Source of the DNA: Symbiodinium natans
Lineage: Eukaryota; Sar; Dinophyceae; Suessiales; Symbiodiniaceae
Length of the DNA: 64,000 nucleotides
Direction: 5' to 3'
NCBI GenBank assembly: GCA_905221605.1
Contig: CAJNDS010002208.1
Coordinates: 186,001-250,000, forward strand
Part shown: positions 13,258 to 26,291 of the stretch, piece by piece
Layout: each line of letters begins with the position of its first letter
Position numbering within the stretch: the first letter of the stretch is position 1
The notes under the pieces: generated by a model
The model's database searches: none
Told to the model about the DNA's origin: nothing
What the model saw: the letters and a program-made list of their open reading frames with translations, nothing else
Position numbers and translations under genes: made by a program

Positions 13258-15055
13258 CCACTTTCGGCAAGGCTTCGTCCTTGTCCTGGTGGCATCCTGG
13301 CCAGACTCGGCCTGAAGTTTACGAAGAGTGAGAGAGGTCCAGATCAGAAGAAGAAGAGAATGGAGAATAGAGCGGGAGAGTCAGAGAGGTCTCTCCATCT
13401 CTCTCATCCTCTCTCTCCAGCCCTTCCTCGTGCTCGGAGCCCCTTGTCGCTTCCGACCTGCGCTGTTGGGCTCACAGCAACTCAGAATCTCTCAGAGTCG
13501 CTCAGAACTCTTGCAACTCTCACAGCGCGCAGCTGGACAGCGTCAGAGGGCGTCGCTTCTATGTCTCTATAAGCTTTGAAGCCCAGGCACGCCACGCTCG
13601 GCATCACGGCAGCCGCCATCACCCCCACGGGTCTGCTCAACTGCCTTTTGCTTTTCTTGCGCTTCCACATACTTTCGAGCTCCGATTGTCTGATCGAGGG
13701 ATGAGAAATTCAGCCTCGTTTATCCGCTTGTACCGTGTGGACCCGCTTTCAACAATGTGCCGTCCTAAAAGATCCTTGGCCGCGCGAGTGCATGTCACAA
13801 AATGCCGCAAGTGTTCGCAAGTTCAAGGTCGTAGAAGGACCCCCGCCCCAGCCCAAACGAAGCTGAGAAGGGACGCTGCAAGCTTCATTGAGTCAGACGG
13901 CATGGCCATGGTGCATGGTGCGTTAGCCTGATTCCTCTTTTTGTGAGCACAACGTGCATGCTAACGGAACTTCGCCGACACTGTAGGGCTTGAATCGTTG
14001 AAACGAAAATGATTGGACCGCCCTTTCTGGCCAGTTTGAAAAAGCGTGGCCAATTTGAAAGGGGCAGGACAGGAGCACAAGGGCACGGGAGCTCCAGCGT
14101 CCGGCAGGCCATCAAAGGTGGAAGATCAAGCCTACGGGACTTGCGGAACATGCCCGTCTCCGGCTACCATGCAAGTTCAGAAAGTTCTGGCGAACAACTC
14201 TGTTGGTGTTCGTTATCCCTTAAAGAATTCGAGTGCATGGCACACTCACCCAACCTGAACCTAGGTCCCCTTGTGGCGTCTCAGAATCTCCCATCGACTT
14301 CTGGGCTTGGAGGGTGCACTGATCTGGAACTGAAGTGAAACTCGAAACGCGGTCTCAGCATGTCTCAATGGACTTAGGCCGTGTGTGGGTCCTGGGTCAG
14401 CTGACGCGTCATCCCATTGAAAGTCAATGTCAATCTTCAGACAGTGTCCAAGGGTCCAACGACACCGTGTCAGCTCGTTGCCGTGGCCTCTTCAAGGACC
14501 TGATAGCATGGTATGAACATGAAACCCATGTCCCAGATGTTCCAAGTCCAAACCTGTGATTCATCCAGCCCTGAGCACGCAACTTTGGGCTCTGGCTCTG
14601 ACCTGAATTGCGCAAACGGCGGGTATCTCGACACGAAATCCTAAACATGCCATGCCTGCAGAACAAACGTCTCCGCTGTGCTGAGAATTTGTCGGCAGGC
14701 ATTGTTCTTCAATTGCCCTCGCGCGAAAACTTCCTAACCTTTCTAGTCTTCAAGGGGCTTCATTTCTTGTATCTTCTTGCTCCTTTCCGATATTCCCCAC
14801 CTGCAGCTAGTCGATCTCAACTCTCTGCACTGACTCAGCAGAGTCTTCACAATTTTTAGACCTCTCGCTTACACATGCCTTGTAAAGGAAATGAGGATTC
14901 ACCTGGCTGCCGTTGCCCACCGAGCGCACATGCCACGAGCGCATCAGCTGCATGAGCGAGAAATCTTACAGTCATGAGTCATGAGCCTCTTTACTAAACG
15001 GTGCAAGTTTTGCAAAATGTTATATATTCAATATGTTCAGATTCAGGGTCCTTTC
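7246..15055. other. Gene-poor interval downstream of clpC
   Basis: I found no exon that can be tied to a known family in these 7.8 kb. Frames of 100-180 codons occur on both strands but are Ser/Arg/Pro-rich and overlap each other. Structures seen are C/T-rich runs (about 10465-10580) and a (GA)n tract at 13209-13257. Unknown exons cannot be excluded because real exons in this genome are often under 80 bp. Confidence 0.5.
13209..13257. repeat. (GA)n microsatellite
   Basis: A GAGAGA run of about 49 bp with one ACA interruption lies next to an A-rich stretch. It produces Arg-Glu frames that are not genes. Confidence 0.9.
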
Positions 15056-15771
15056 TCATCTGTGCGTCTGTTCCTCCCTTGCTGAGAGGTCGGACTTGGG
15101 CTCGGCTGGCTGCGAATCCAGGACCTCAACGTGGACCTCGCCCTTCTCCGACCTCTGCTCTTCTCGCGTTGCACACATAATGAACATCACTGACATCACT
15201 TTCAAACCATCAAGGCAAGGCGTTGTCATAGATCCGGGCGCGCTCAGCTGCACAGCTTTCGTTCCCTGAGACGGTTTCATTTGAATTTGTCCCGCTACTT
15301 TTCAGCAATTGCAGCAGACCCTGGAGGAGTACAGTAACCATGAGCCTTCCAAGATTCGGCGGCGCTTTGAAGGAGATGCTCAGCCAGCGTATCCTGAAAA
15401 AATATGTTTGGCCCCCGTGAAGTCTCCACGGTGTCAAGTTTCAGGCAATCGCCGTCAATGACTGAGTGCTGAGTGCTGTCGGATGAAGTTGTAACTCATG
15501 GAATACTTCGCAAGAATTGGCAGAGAAAGTAGCAGAAAAATCAGTGGTGGCATGGCATCCGAATCCGGCCTCTAGCATGCGAGTGATGGCCCGGCGCAGC
15601 GGCCTGAGCCAAACAGTATATACACGCACTACACACACATTACACGTGCCACAGCAGCCTCTAGGCTTTGAACACGCTCCTCTCTTTCATTCCATTCCCT
15701 TCATCTCTCCCTCTTCTTATCCTGACAGCCTGCCTTGCCCCGTAGGCCGGGTCGTAGCCCTCGCGTATCAC
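15056..15771 (-). CDS. clpC: clpC exons: C-terminal small domain of AAA+ 2 and tail
   Basis: Exons 15771-15734 ([13 protein letters not shown]), 15603-15570 ([11 protein letters not shown]) and 15393-15346 ([10 protein letters not shown]) join in frame across GC-AG introns. They give the Hsp100 signature [21 protein letters not shown] last segment (about 15272-15056) reads [12 protein letters not shown] and, after a possible short intron, [20 protein letters not shown]. It ends SAREEQTHR before a TGA at 15056. The tail resembles the charged C-terminal extension of ClpC. The joins in the last 200 bp are tentative. Confidence 0.85.
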
Positions 15772-18700
15772 CTGTTCCTGGAGCTTGGTAGCCGCTCTCA
15801 GGTGCTCGTAAGGGATTATGGGACTCGGTGCAGAAGCTAAGCACAAGAAATTTGTAGGAGTGTCATACACAGCCAGACACAACCGCGTCGGAATCTATCG
15901 AGACTCTACAATTAGCTGCTATGGGCTGCTTGTGATGGTACCTACCGTGCAGTCTCCTTGAAGCTCTGCAAGAGAGTGACTTCCAGATCCTCGCAGCTTG
16001 CACTGCTCTTCCGTTCGCACAAAGTTCGAAAATAGTGCTGACTCCTTGTCGGCAAGCCTGGCCAGCACCTTCTTGAACTCCACCTCCGCTTCGCTTGCAA
16101 GCGCTACTGAGTCAACTGAAGCCAATTCATGGGGAGGCCCGGCAGGGGGCCCAGGGAGCATTTCCAAGTGCTTTCATGTCAGGACTGCCTCAGCAATGGC
16201 CCTCACATCCTCTTCCTTCAGCGGCCGGAAGACAATGATCTCATCTAGCCTGCTCAGGGAGCGCCGTGCCCCAGCTCTCGTGTGCGACCGACTGAGGATC
16301 CCGCCTGTTTAAAAATTCGGGCCTGAAAAAGCTTTTCATCTCCTGAAACAAGCCGTACTGCACACAGCGGCGTGCTTGGCGATTGTTGGTGCCGGGCTAG
16401 AGGTTCGGCTCAAGTCCTCGTTGACCAGCTCCTTGACTTTGCTGTACTTGTCCTCCTCCTCATCCTCTACTCGGACCCCCCAAACATTTAAACGGCATCT
16501 GCCAACTTCAGTCCCCGGAAGCTCCTCACCGACGCCGAAGCCCAAGCCTAGTCCGCCTGCTGCGGACTTTTGCACCTGGGGATTCATGTTGAAGCGGGGG
16601 GCAAAAGCGTTCGCGTCCTTTATCTAAGTCTGCGTGGTCACGCTGTCTATCGTTCCTTCAAGGGGCTCAGGGCCTCTTCTGCTCCCAGGTGCTTAGATCA
16701 CCCTCTCATTGTGTTCTCTCCATGCTCGCAGCACTCGCGGAAGAGGACTCTTCTCTGTCGCTTGAACTCAGCCTTCGACAGACCTGCTCCCGATGTTGGA
16801 GGTCATCACGACCTCGAGAGCGATATGCGGTTTGGTGCGAAGCGTCTTCCCTTCCTTTAAGGATTTTGGGGCTAGGTCAACTGGGGCCCAAGCAAGGGTG
16901 TTTGCAAAAGAGACGACTCGACCTCTGGAGTCCGTCAACCTGAACGTCGGCTGTAACAACATCTCCAGGATTCCGAGACGTGAATCAGTGAAGGGTGCAG
17001 GAAGGCGACAGCATCCTCGTTTCAGCAACAGTGCTTTTTTTCCCTTCGGCTGGTCCACACGAAAGGCTTAGGACTTGAAAAGCAGGGGCCGCTTCTAGAC
17101 TTCTGCTTCGAGCGTCCAGGAGCCCTGACTGGTGCATGAGAAGCAAAAGCCCGCAAGGGTGCTTACTTTCCTTGACCACTTTGTCCGTCAAGGCTAGCAT
17201 AGACCACGCCAAAGATTCCAACAGAGTCGGGAGATCCTGGGCCAGCAAACTCCACGCCGCCACGTGAGTACTGGCCGTTCACAGACTTTAAGTCCTGGGG
17301 AACCTTGAGGTTGTAGATGTAGCCATCCCCATCTCGCCCGCAAATGTAGAAGGCGCCAGGCGCCGCGACTGGTGCGTGCTCCATAGTCAGCGTGTGTCCG
17401 GCAACCACAATATCCATGTCGCCTGGAGATACAGTGATAGAGAGGTCCATGCTGCCTCGCTGGCCGTTGATGTTCGCCCACTTGGCGTTGTACTTGTACA
17501 CTTGAGGAGTGCGGAGAACGCCCATGATGCGGCGCTAGCCCACCGACAGCCTATCGCTGTGTCGCTATGTTGAGCTATGTTGGGTCCACGATCTAAGCAG
17601 CTGCAAGTCGGCATCAGAAAATGCCAGAAGCGAAGGCCTAAAACCCAAACCAACCTACCGGGTTCTCTAGAAGAGGAGATGCGGACTCTGCATGTTCAGC
17701 GAGGTCTATTTTCTGAGGGCTTACAGCACATAAACGCATGACGGGGAGGATACCTGCACACCCGACGCCCTAACCACCCTTGAAGGCAACCCTAGAATCC
17801 CGAAGCCGAACGGCAGGAATTTCCGCAACGCAAGGGTTGGTGGCTGAGGCCTACCGTCATCCAGCAGCTGCAGCAGGATGTTGAAGACATCGGGGTGTGC
17901 CTTCTCCACCTTCGAAGAGGGCAAAGAGGGCATTGAGAGGGCACTCCAACGACATGAACCCCGTCACCTCGTCAAAGAGCACCAACGAGTAGGGCCGCCG
18001 ACGCACCGCCTCTTCCCATCCGTTCCCCCAACACAAGACGCCTTAAGGCACCTTAACATTTTAAACCCCCTCCCTCTCTCTGCACGCTTAGCCCCCCCGA
18101 AGGGGAGCATCCTCTCTCTCTCTCTTCTTCATCATCATCCTCCTCCTCCTGTTCTTCTTCTTCTTCTTCTTCTTCTTCTTCTTCTTCTTCTTCTTCTTCT
18201 TCTTCTTCTTCTTCGGGGCTTGAAGGGCGCAAGCATGCACCCTCCGCGCGCGCAAGGCGCGCCCAGTCCGTATCCAGGCGGCGGGAGACGTATATTCTCC
18301 CCCCCCCCCCCCCCCACGGAGGCTTCCTCCGTATCGTCGCCAAACATTACTCCTGCATCCTCTTTCTTTCTTTCTTGGGGGCAAGGGAGCAAGCGCCCGG
18401 GCGTACGCGCCCGCCCCGGTATTCAGGCATTCAGGGCACCTCCAGATTGGACAGTTCGGCATCCTCTCTCTCTCTCACTCTCTGTCTCGCTTTTTTTTCT
18501 CTTGCTCTCGGAACCAAGGTGACCTCTGTGAGGGTACCGCCGTCAGAGTAGCCCACCTGGCCAGAGACACGCATTGGAGAACGGCATGCATTGGAAAAAC
18601 GACTCTTTCTTGTCGGGTGCATACTCGCGAAGGCGAGATCCACTGTTGTGGCCCCAAGTGCGGCACAGAATCCCAGTGTCTTTGCTGGGAGAAATGCGCT

Positions 18701-21700
18701 CTAACGCTCATTGCCCCATTTCGATCCTTGCCAGGCACATCCAGAGGTGAGTGTACTGGGCCACTACCAGCTCGCTACAGCTGGACAGCCGCCCAAACTC
18801 ATCAGCAAGAAACTGAACTTATGCAACCCGATTCTCGAACTCGGATCGAGCCAAGTTGCGCGGCTTCATGCCACCCACGAATCAAACCCGCCCAATAGCC
18901 GCTTGTCAGTCGCTGTTGCACCCTGCTTGCGGAGAGTCGAACTCTGCAGAATTCACTCGTTGCTAAAGATGCAGGTCGCTGGCCTTTGCGAGAATGGGTT
19001 CGGCCCCCACTGTTGCAAGATCTGATTCTTCCAGGCATGGGTCATAAGCTGCGCCTTGGTTTGAGCACCAGATCGAAAGCTTTGCCTAACCTTGGCATCA
19101 TTGCAGGCACAATTTGATTTCTCTCGAAGCTGCATCCCGCCACGACTGCACCACGACGATTGGGAACCTTGGGGAGCATGCGGGGATGCTGCTCTACGCC
19201 TTTGTCCGCAAGCTCTCAGTCGAGGCGAGAACTTCTGAGCTGAAAATGCCCCAGAAGTGATGTGGATGATGCGTGTTTGGCAATGCGGGGGGGGCGATTT
19301 GAGGCGTGTTTCGTGAGAACGCCCCAAGCCTGTTTGGAAGCCTGGGATATGATGTTCAGGGCGGCCTGGAGGACACATGACTCCCAGCTGTTCCTCGCTG
19401 CCTTGCAGGTCTTCTTGCTTCTGTGTCATGCTCCTTGCTCGCTTGATGCGCGCCTCGCTTCTCCAGGCTCTACAAAAACGGAATGCCAATTGGCAAGTGG
19501 AGAGAGCCCTGTGAATAAGTCACATTCACAACGAGAACCAGAGCGTGGATCCGAGTAGCTGAGAGTACAAGCCATCCAGGGTAGATGAAATAACCACCGG
19601 CACGCTGCCCATCAACAACACCTGCGATGGGTGAGTGTGCAGAGCTTGCAACACGAAACTATCAATTTGACAACTGCAAGTTGGTACAGCAGACCGACAG
19701 CTGTTACGTGCTTCCGGCATTGGCAGTGAGCGTGGCGCTAGCAACGGGGTCTTGCGTGGATCAGCTGGTGTTGGGGATTGTTTCCGAAAAGGCCAGCTGA
19801 GGAACACATTCACTGGATATTGCGCCGCGAAAGTGTCAGGCTGGCCAATTGACCGAGGGTGACCGTTCCTGAAATGGACTTCGATGATGAACAACATTGA
19901 GGCATTGGTTTGTTTTCTTTCTGGCAACTTTTGTGAGTTCGGTGGGAAGACCTGCTTTCTTCCAAGGCAGCTGACCGTGTGAATTTAATTTCGCTGTTGC
20001 ACTGCATTTTCAGGGGACTCACCATCTTGTCTTGCGAGCCGAGTAAAGCAAGCAGCTGGGAAGAGATGGAAGAGATAGAAGACATGGCACTGGAATCGGA
20101 AGGGCACATGTTGTCTTTTCAAATTTCCGAGTTGACGTGCGCTTTCCACAGCTACAAAGATCACACCCCATACTCTATACTCAAGGTACAAGTACCTTAC
20201 GTGTAAATCCAAGGAATTCTAAGGATTCCTAGAGGACACACACTTTGCCAAATGCCGCCTCCCAGACTCTGTGCGTGTCTAATCCGTGGCCCATGGGTGC
20301 TGCCACGAAGGCATGTCGGCCCAGGGCCGAAAGATAGCGATCCCAAGGCACCTCAACCGGAACAAGAGAGAACGAGAGAGAACGGGAGAGGGAGAGAACT
20401 CACTCGGATAGAACTCTTGGTGGAGAGAGAAAGAGTGAGAACCAGAAGAATTTCAAGGTACCTCGAGGAACCAGAGGAGTGGGTAGAGACAACGGGGGTT
20501 TGGCCATGCTGGAGCCGGGGAGCCTGGGTCCAGTTGCCTTCAAGCACTTCGCAGGCACAGTGCCGGTCAATGCAGCCGGTCCTCAACGCAGCTTCCGAAT
20601 CTGCCCCCAGTTGCCAAACAACGGCATGAAACCCGCTCTGAAGCTGTAATTTTGCAGTTGACACACGGTGTAATTTGAACGACTTCACAGAATCTCAGAA
20701 GCGTCCTTGGTCCAGGCTTTTTCCGTTGTGGCGGCTGCCACCTCAGCTCAGACCCACTGTGACTACGTATTTCGGGGATGGGCGGGGGTGGGGGGGGGGG
20801 GCGGGTGTTTTTTTTTTTGGGGTGGGGGGGGGGGGGGGGGGGGGGGGGGGGCATTATTAAGGGAACCTGCTGGCACCGGCATACAGATATCAAGCTCAAA
20901 TCTCACTAAATCCCGTTATTCCGATGCCAAAATCCTGACCACAAAGCCCCAATCTTAAAACCTTTAGAACACTTCTCCCTGAAAACCTGAACCCAAGAAT
21001 AAGCCTAAGGAATCGTTCCTGGAATTCAATATACGAAAACTAAATTGCACTTTACGAAGGCATAATATCCAACTTCAGTGAGCTCTTGTTCTGTGCGTTT
21101 TTCGCCACAAGCAGCCTAGTCTATGAGTAAGCAAATTCGCCTCGGCTTCCTGCCGAGAAGCGTCTGGAACAAGCAGACCCGGATCGGGCCTCCTTCCCCC
21201 TAACCCAACCCTTCCCCCCATGCGAAATTTTTTGACGCCACCCCCCCCCCCCCCCCCCGCCCTGTGGGACCCCCCCCAATCGCTTGGAGGAGCTGCAAAC
21301 CGATGCCGTGGAGGGTCCCGCTTGTCGGTGGCTCCTACAGGGAAAGTGCCTCAAAACCCCCTCTCAATCCTCTTTCCTCCTTTCCTGCCTGGGGCCGGCC
21401 CGGCTGCCGAGGCGGCGCGCGCAAGCGTTTACAATTAGAATGATTTCAGGCGTTGTAATGAGTTTACATATTGCGCACTTCTTGCGGCCTCTTGCTAATC
21501 GTGTCTCCAACTGCTTCTTCATCATATCACCAACGAAATTGTCTATGTCTTCTTGGTTTGCTTGTTGCTCATCCATTCCATTCTTCAACAATCCGTGTAT
21601 TTAAGCAAGAATTCTTACGGAATGTCAAGTGAGTAAGCACACAGTATTGATATAGTCGCCACCTCCATCTCCATATTGTAAAGGAGCTCTTTACCATTAA

Positions 21701-24700
21701 GGCTTCATGGGTGAACAAATCCGCAATGCAATATTGCAGGAAGACCCTTATAAATTGACCATTGATGACAGGACTTGTAAATTTAATGATGAATGGCCCT
21801 TTCATACGGCAAAAGATTAAAGTGGCGAAAGACCCTAAGAATGTATTTTACAAATCTTGGAAACCGTTTTATTGGAATATTAGGGGCCATTTTATGATTA
21901 CGATTTGCCCCGTGTTTTAGTCCTAACTGTCTTCATCTGTTAATAGCATTCTTGTTTTCACAGTGCTCACTACTTTACTGTATGCATTTAGGCGTGAGAT
22001 TATAGAGCTTCCAAGGTTTAATCCGGGATTACAATGAAAGAAACGTACAAGAGAACCCAACTTTTAGGCGAAGAACATTACAATCAAAAGCCCCTTATAA
22101 CTTGTGCAAACAAAGACCCTTGTAAAATCACAATCTTTTAATCGGGTAGTTAGGGAGCAAAGGGGAAAAGACAATATAATACTAGAAAGGCAAGTGAATA
22201 TATTGTTAATATAGCGAGTTAGTTACGCAATGATACGGCCAAAAGGTACGCACATAATACTAGTAGAACTATTAGCCTGTTTGGGTGAGACTATAAGAGT
22301 TTGGAAAAGGAATTGAGGTGTAAAGATCCAAGGTATATCCGCAGTGTGTGCTGGGCGCTGTCTGCACTCCTGCACCAATCACGGAAACCGTTTCCCAGCT
22401 GAAGCTGAGCTTGTTCCAACCTCCACTTCGCGCGACTGGTCCAATTGCAGGCGACCCTGAGCCCAGGAAGGTGCCTCTGACTTCTTTTCTTGCACTCAGA
22501 GGTTCTGCTAAACTTTAAGACTTTAAGCTCCTAGTTATTATGCATTCATAAACTGTAGTCTAACACTATACGTAGCATTAGACTCGATTAGGGACACGCT
22601 CGCTAGAGCCTTGTTGTTGAAACCAACTTCTCCTATTCTTGGATTGAGGCTTTCATGTAGAACAGAACTGAATAGGGTGTCCATTGTTGTAATGTAAGGG
22701 TTTGTCCCGAGTCCCTGCGAAGCCGAGGCACCACACCGCGGCAGAGCAGTCCTGCGTGCGAAGCAAAGCTGGTAGAGTGCTTCAGATTCCAAGCCAAGCC
22801 AGTCAACGCTGTTCGAGTCTACTGCTTGGGACATGCAAGTGAATGAACTACTGCAAGATCGCGAAGGCTTGCCACGCTTGGATTGCGATGGTCCGGTGCG
22901 CTGCCCGTGCATGCAGGGATCAGGAACCCAAGCGAATGAGATATCCAATACCCCATAGAAGTGCAGGAGCGACAAGTTTTATGAGCTTTTTGTAACTTTG
23001 TATGTCACAGCAACACACATTTCTGGCCCAAGCGTCCACTGGCAGCAGCAGCTTCAAGGATCGCTCAGCAAACGGCGGTGCGTCCTCTGAAGGCAACGAA
23101 TCTTGCAAGGAGCGGCAGGGGCCCATGGGGAAGACTTTGGTGTCAGAGAGTCGGCCTTGAGCCCAAGTTCACTCTCACTTCGGTCCTCTCGTGCCCAATC
23201 CAGCTGCTGTTGTTGTAGACGCACGCTGATCTTGTTGGGTGCCTCCAAAGTGCAATCATAAAGCAGCCCTCCTCCTGCGTGCTTTTTTTTGCCGTGGGTT
23301 ACGCCTATGGCACCACTTTTTGCCGGCTCTCTGAGACAGGTTGTAGACCTGAGGCAAATCTTCCGTCAGCTCGCCTCAGACTTATTGAATGCTGGACAAA
23401 GGAGCCTCTGTTCCACTGCGTTCTTCCTTCTTGTTCCATGCGAATCAGCCCCCTTGAGATGAGTCCAGTCGACTCCGACCTTCTCGGAGGCGGTGTGGAA
23501 GTCCAGTCCCAGGGGCAGGGGCGCCAGCTTCCGCAGCGCGTCGCCTCTTGCGGAGCTGCAGGACATGGGAGAGGCGGAGAGGGCGTGTGCGAGCCCCAAT
23601 TTCAAGCCCATGTGTTTGAGCCCAACCTTGCCTGCCAAGCAATCCGGGGCGTCATAGTTCCTGGGCAGCTTGGACTTGGGGTGCCACGACGCTGAAGCTG
23701 ATGACATAATGCTGCGACCTACGGAGCCACATGACACCCGGAGCCACACTGAGCCTTGAAAGATGCCATGCCGAGGTGCTGCGCGAACCAGCGTAGCAGG
23801 CGCGCGTCCGCCAGCAGCGCGGTCAGGTTCCTCCACTGCAGCGCCCAGCGCCGGGCCTGAAACTCCGAGTGGCCCGAGTCCCTCTGAGGCCTTGGATTTC
23901 TTCTGAACATCTCTCCATGAATGTCCTCAACTTTAGATCTCCAACTTGGGACTTTGACTTTCAAGGCCATCTCGGCCTGGTGAGATGGCGCGTCTGGGTG
24001 CACCGCAAAGAACCTCGACAACTCCAAGAGAGAGCTTCCGCATGTCCGCATGACGAGAGAAGCGGTGATTTCTTCTTCCCTCTTTCCTCGTATTATTTCA
24101 GGCCTTGCTTGGAACGCTCACTGGGTCCTGAAGCCAAGGTCTTTGAGTCACCATAACAATAGTCCGGCGGCTCTGGGCGGAGTCCGGAAGCCGCGAAGAG
24201 CTCACACGGAACCCCCACGTCCTGCCATGAGAGCACCACGTGCAAGCCGAACATGGCATAATATGGCATACTACCCCGTGAAGATGGGGCGCCTCTTGCC
24301 CTGTGACCAGGGTGATGCGCACCGAAGGAGTTGCCAAGAAACCTTGGGCGGAATCGGGGTGAACTCTTCGAGGTCTCCGTGCTCAGAGTCTCTGACAGAG
24401 ACTCCCCCATGACTCCGTGTGAAACATCTTACAGAAAGCAGGAGACTGTTACTTAGACAAGATGCGCGGAAGGAATTGGACCAAATCCATGGACGGCACG
24501 TACACAATGGGCCACGTGTCATCTGCGAGTTCCAGCGACGACCAATCAAAATCCGCCACTTCGAGGCCTGCACGCCAACATGCCAACGTGTCTAAAGGCA
24601 AGTAGATTCGCGTATCTGCTCTCCGAATCCCCTGTTGGAGGATACTTCCTAGACCTTAGGTAGATTGTCGAGTTCACTGCCCTCCTGCCCCCGTTTAACG

Positions 24701-26259
24701 TTGACCCACCGCCTTCAAACCTTGGACGTCGCTTTTTCAGATCCACACCTGCGCTTGAGTGGCTGCAGCTACAACCATGGTGTCTCACCCCAGCAGCGGT
24801 TGCTGCCACCCGAAATCCACTTGGGCGCCAGTGGCCGAGGCGGCACGCGCAAGCATCATGCAGATTAGTATCAACTTGAAGCATTTCAGTACATATAGCT
24901 TTCCTACACTTATCCTTTGATCGCCCTCGCCTTGGTCATTGCCTCGGAAGGCTTTTGGGAAGAGGTCGCAGCAGCTGTGCACCAGGCCGCGACTCCAAAG
25001 TGCGGTGGCGGGGAACTCCAAAGCCTCCCACAGGCAACTGACTGCAAATATCTGCAATCATGCTCTCTGAGAGGGGATCTTCTTAGGTCTTAGGGGCTGT
25101 CAATAAATATTAATTAGTCATCGGAATCCGGTGTCTTTTGGATCTTTTTCCGCTGCCTGCGCGGCTGCCACCAACCAAGCAGGGAAGCTCGGGAACGCTC
25201 TTCCCATCAGCGGCTTCCATGGTTGGCATTCTGGGGGCGGTCTGTCTGAAATTACGGGTGTGCTGTCCTTCCTGTGCGCTGCGCTGCTCTGCAACCGCAT
25301 AGGGCCAGGCAACTGCCTGAAAACAGGATTTCGAGCCGAGAAGAAAACAACTCTGAGCAACTTTGGCACAGAGCCCCTGCATCTGGAAAAAAAGTGAAAG
25401 ATACGTGAAAAAACAGAAGCAGCCAGGGCGACATAGCCCGGAGGCGCGCCAATGAGCTTGGACACCTGAAAGAAGCATGCGGAACTCGGAGATGGACCAT
25501 CGGTGCGACACCCGAAGAAAGGGCTCTCTCTCTCTCCAAGGCTTCCGGCTGTGTGCTTCTCCATGAACCTCACTCAAGCTCATCATTCAAGCTCTTCCTC
25601 ATGGTGCCCAACCCTCTTGGTCTATGGCCTTTGGGCCTATGGCCTTTCGACCTCCATCTCCTTCCTACGAGAGCCCAGTCCTGCAAGAGCCTATGCCGAC
25701 GTTGCAGGTGACAACTCAATGTGCTGATGGGGTATACACGTTAATACATACCCAGGTCCAAAGGCAATGACGTCGCAGCAGGCTGCGAACTTTGATGCTG
25801 CGACGTGAACAGTACATCTCTTCACATGTCCGGCACAGCCTCTTCAAACGATTGGCGGCTCAAACATGTCCAACCCCCCGTGTGCAGCCGTGGAGCTCGC
25901 TCATGTCCAATCGGATCATGGAGTCCTGGGCGGCTTTGGCGCTCGCTTCTTCGCTTCCAAGAGGGGTGCTCCCTAAAGCCTTAAGGCCTTTCTGAAAGGG
26001 TGCTGCAAGCCAGGGCGCCTCCGAGCCAAAGAAGGTTGAGGACAGGGTTTTGCACAGTGCTGTCTTGCCCACCCCAGTGGGCCCACAGAAGCAGAACCTC
26101 AGCACACACAGAGTTCGACACACGCAAACCATCTCCGCAAGACATCTCACAGCTCCAGCAAAAACCTAACACCTGAGTGCCCGAGCCCAGCCATCGGCCG
26201 CTGCGGGTTCCGCAGGCCGGCGCGCGCCCGCCGCAGCGCCCGGGCGACGCTGCGGACGG

Positions 26260-26291
<32 letters not shown>

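Larger units (their letters stand above)
18557..25432 (-). other. 6.9-kb clpC intron with repeats and an AT-rich island
   Basis: Both flanking exons are fixed by the protein frame, so this is a single intron of about 6876 bp unless very small exons were missed. It holds a G-homopolymer region (20785-20852), a GC-rich dispersed repeat (21139-21440), an AT-rich island (21441-22560) and a (GAGA)-like run near 20365-20435. Several minus-strand frames have protein-like composition, for example 22975-22538 ([19 protein letters not shown]) and 24051-23366 ([20 protein letters not shown]). None is recognised, and they may be decayed inserted sequences or exons of a nested gene. Confidence 0.7.

Noticed and set aside
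20785-20852. Poly-Gly and poly-Pro ORFs around the G tract, and similar ones at 63505-63615
   Set aside because: Homopolymer runs, not genes. They may also be error-prone in assembly.
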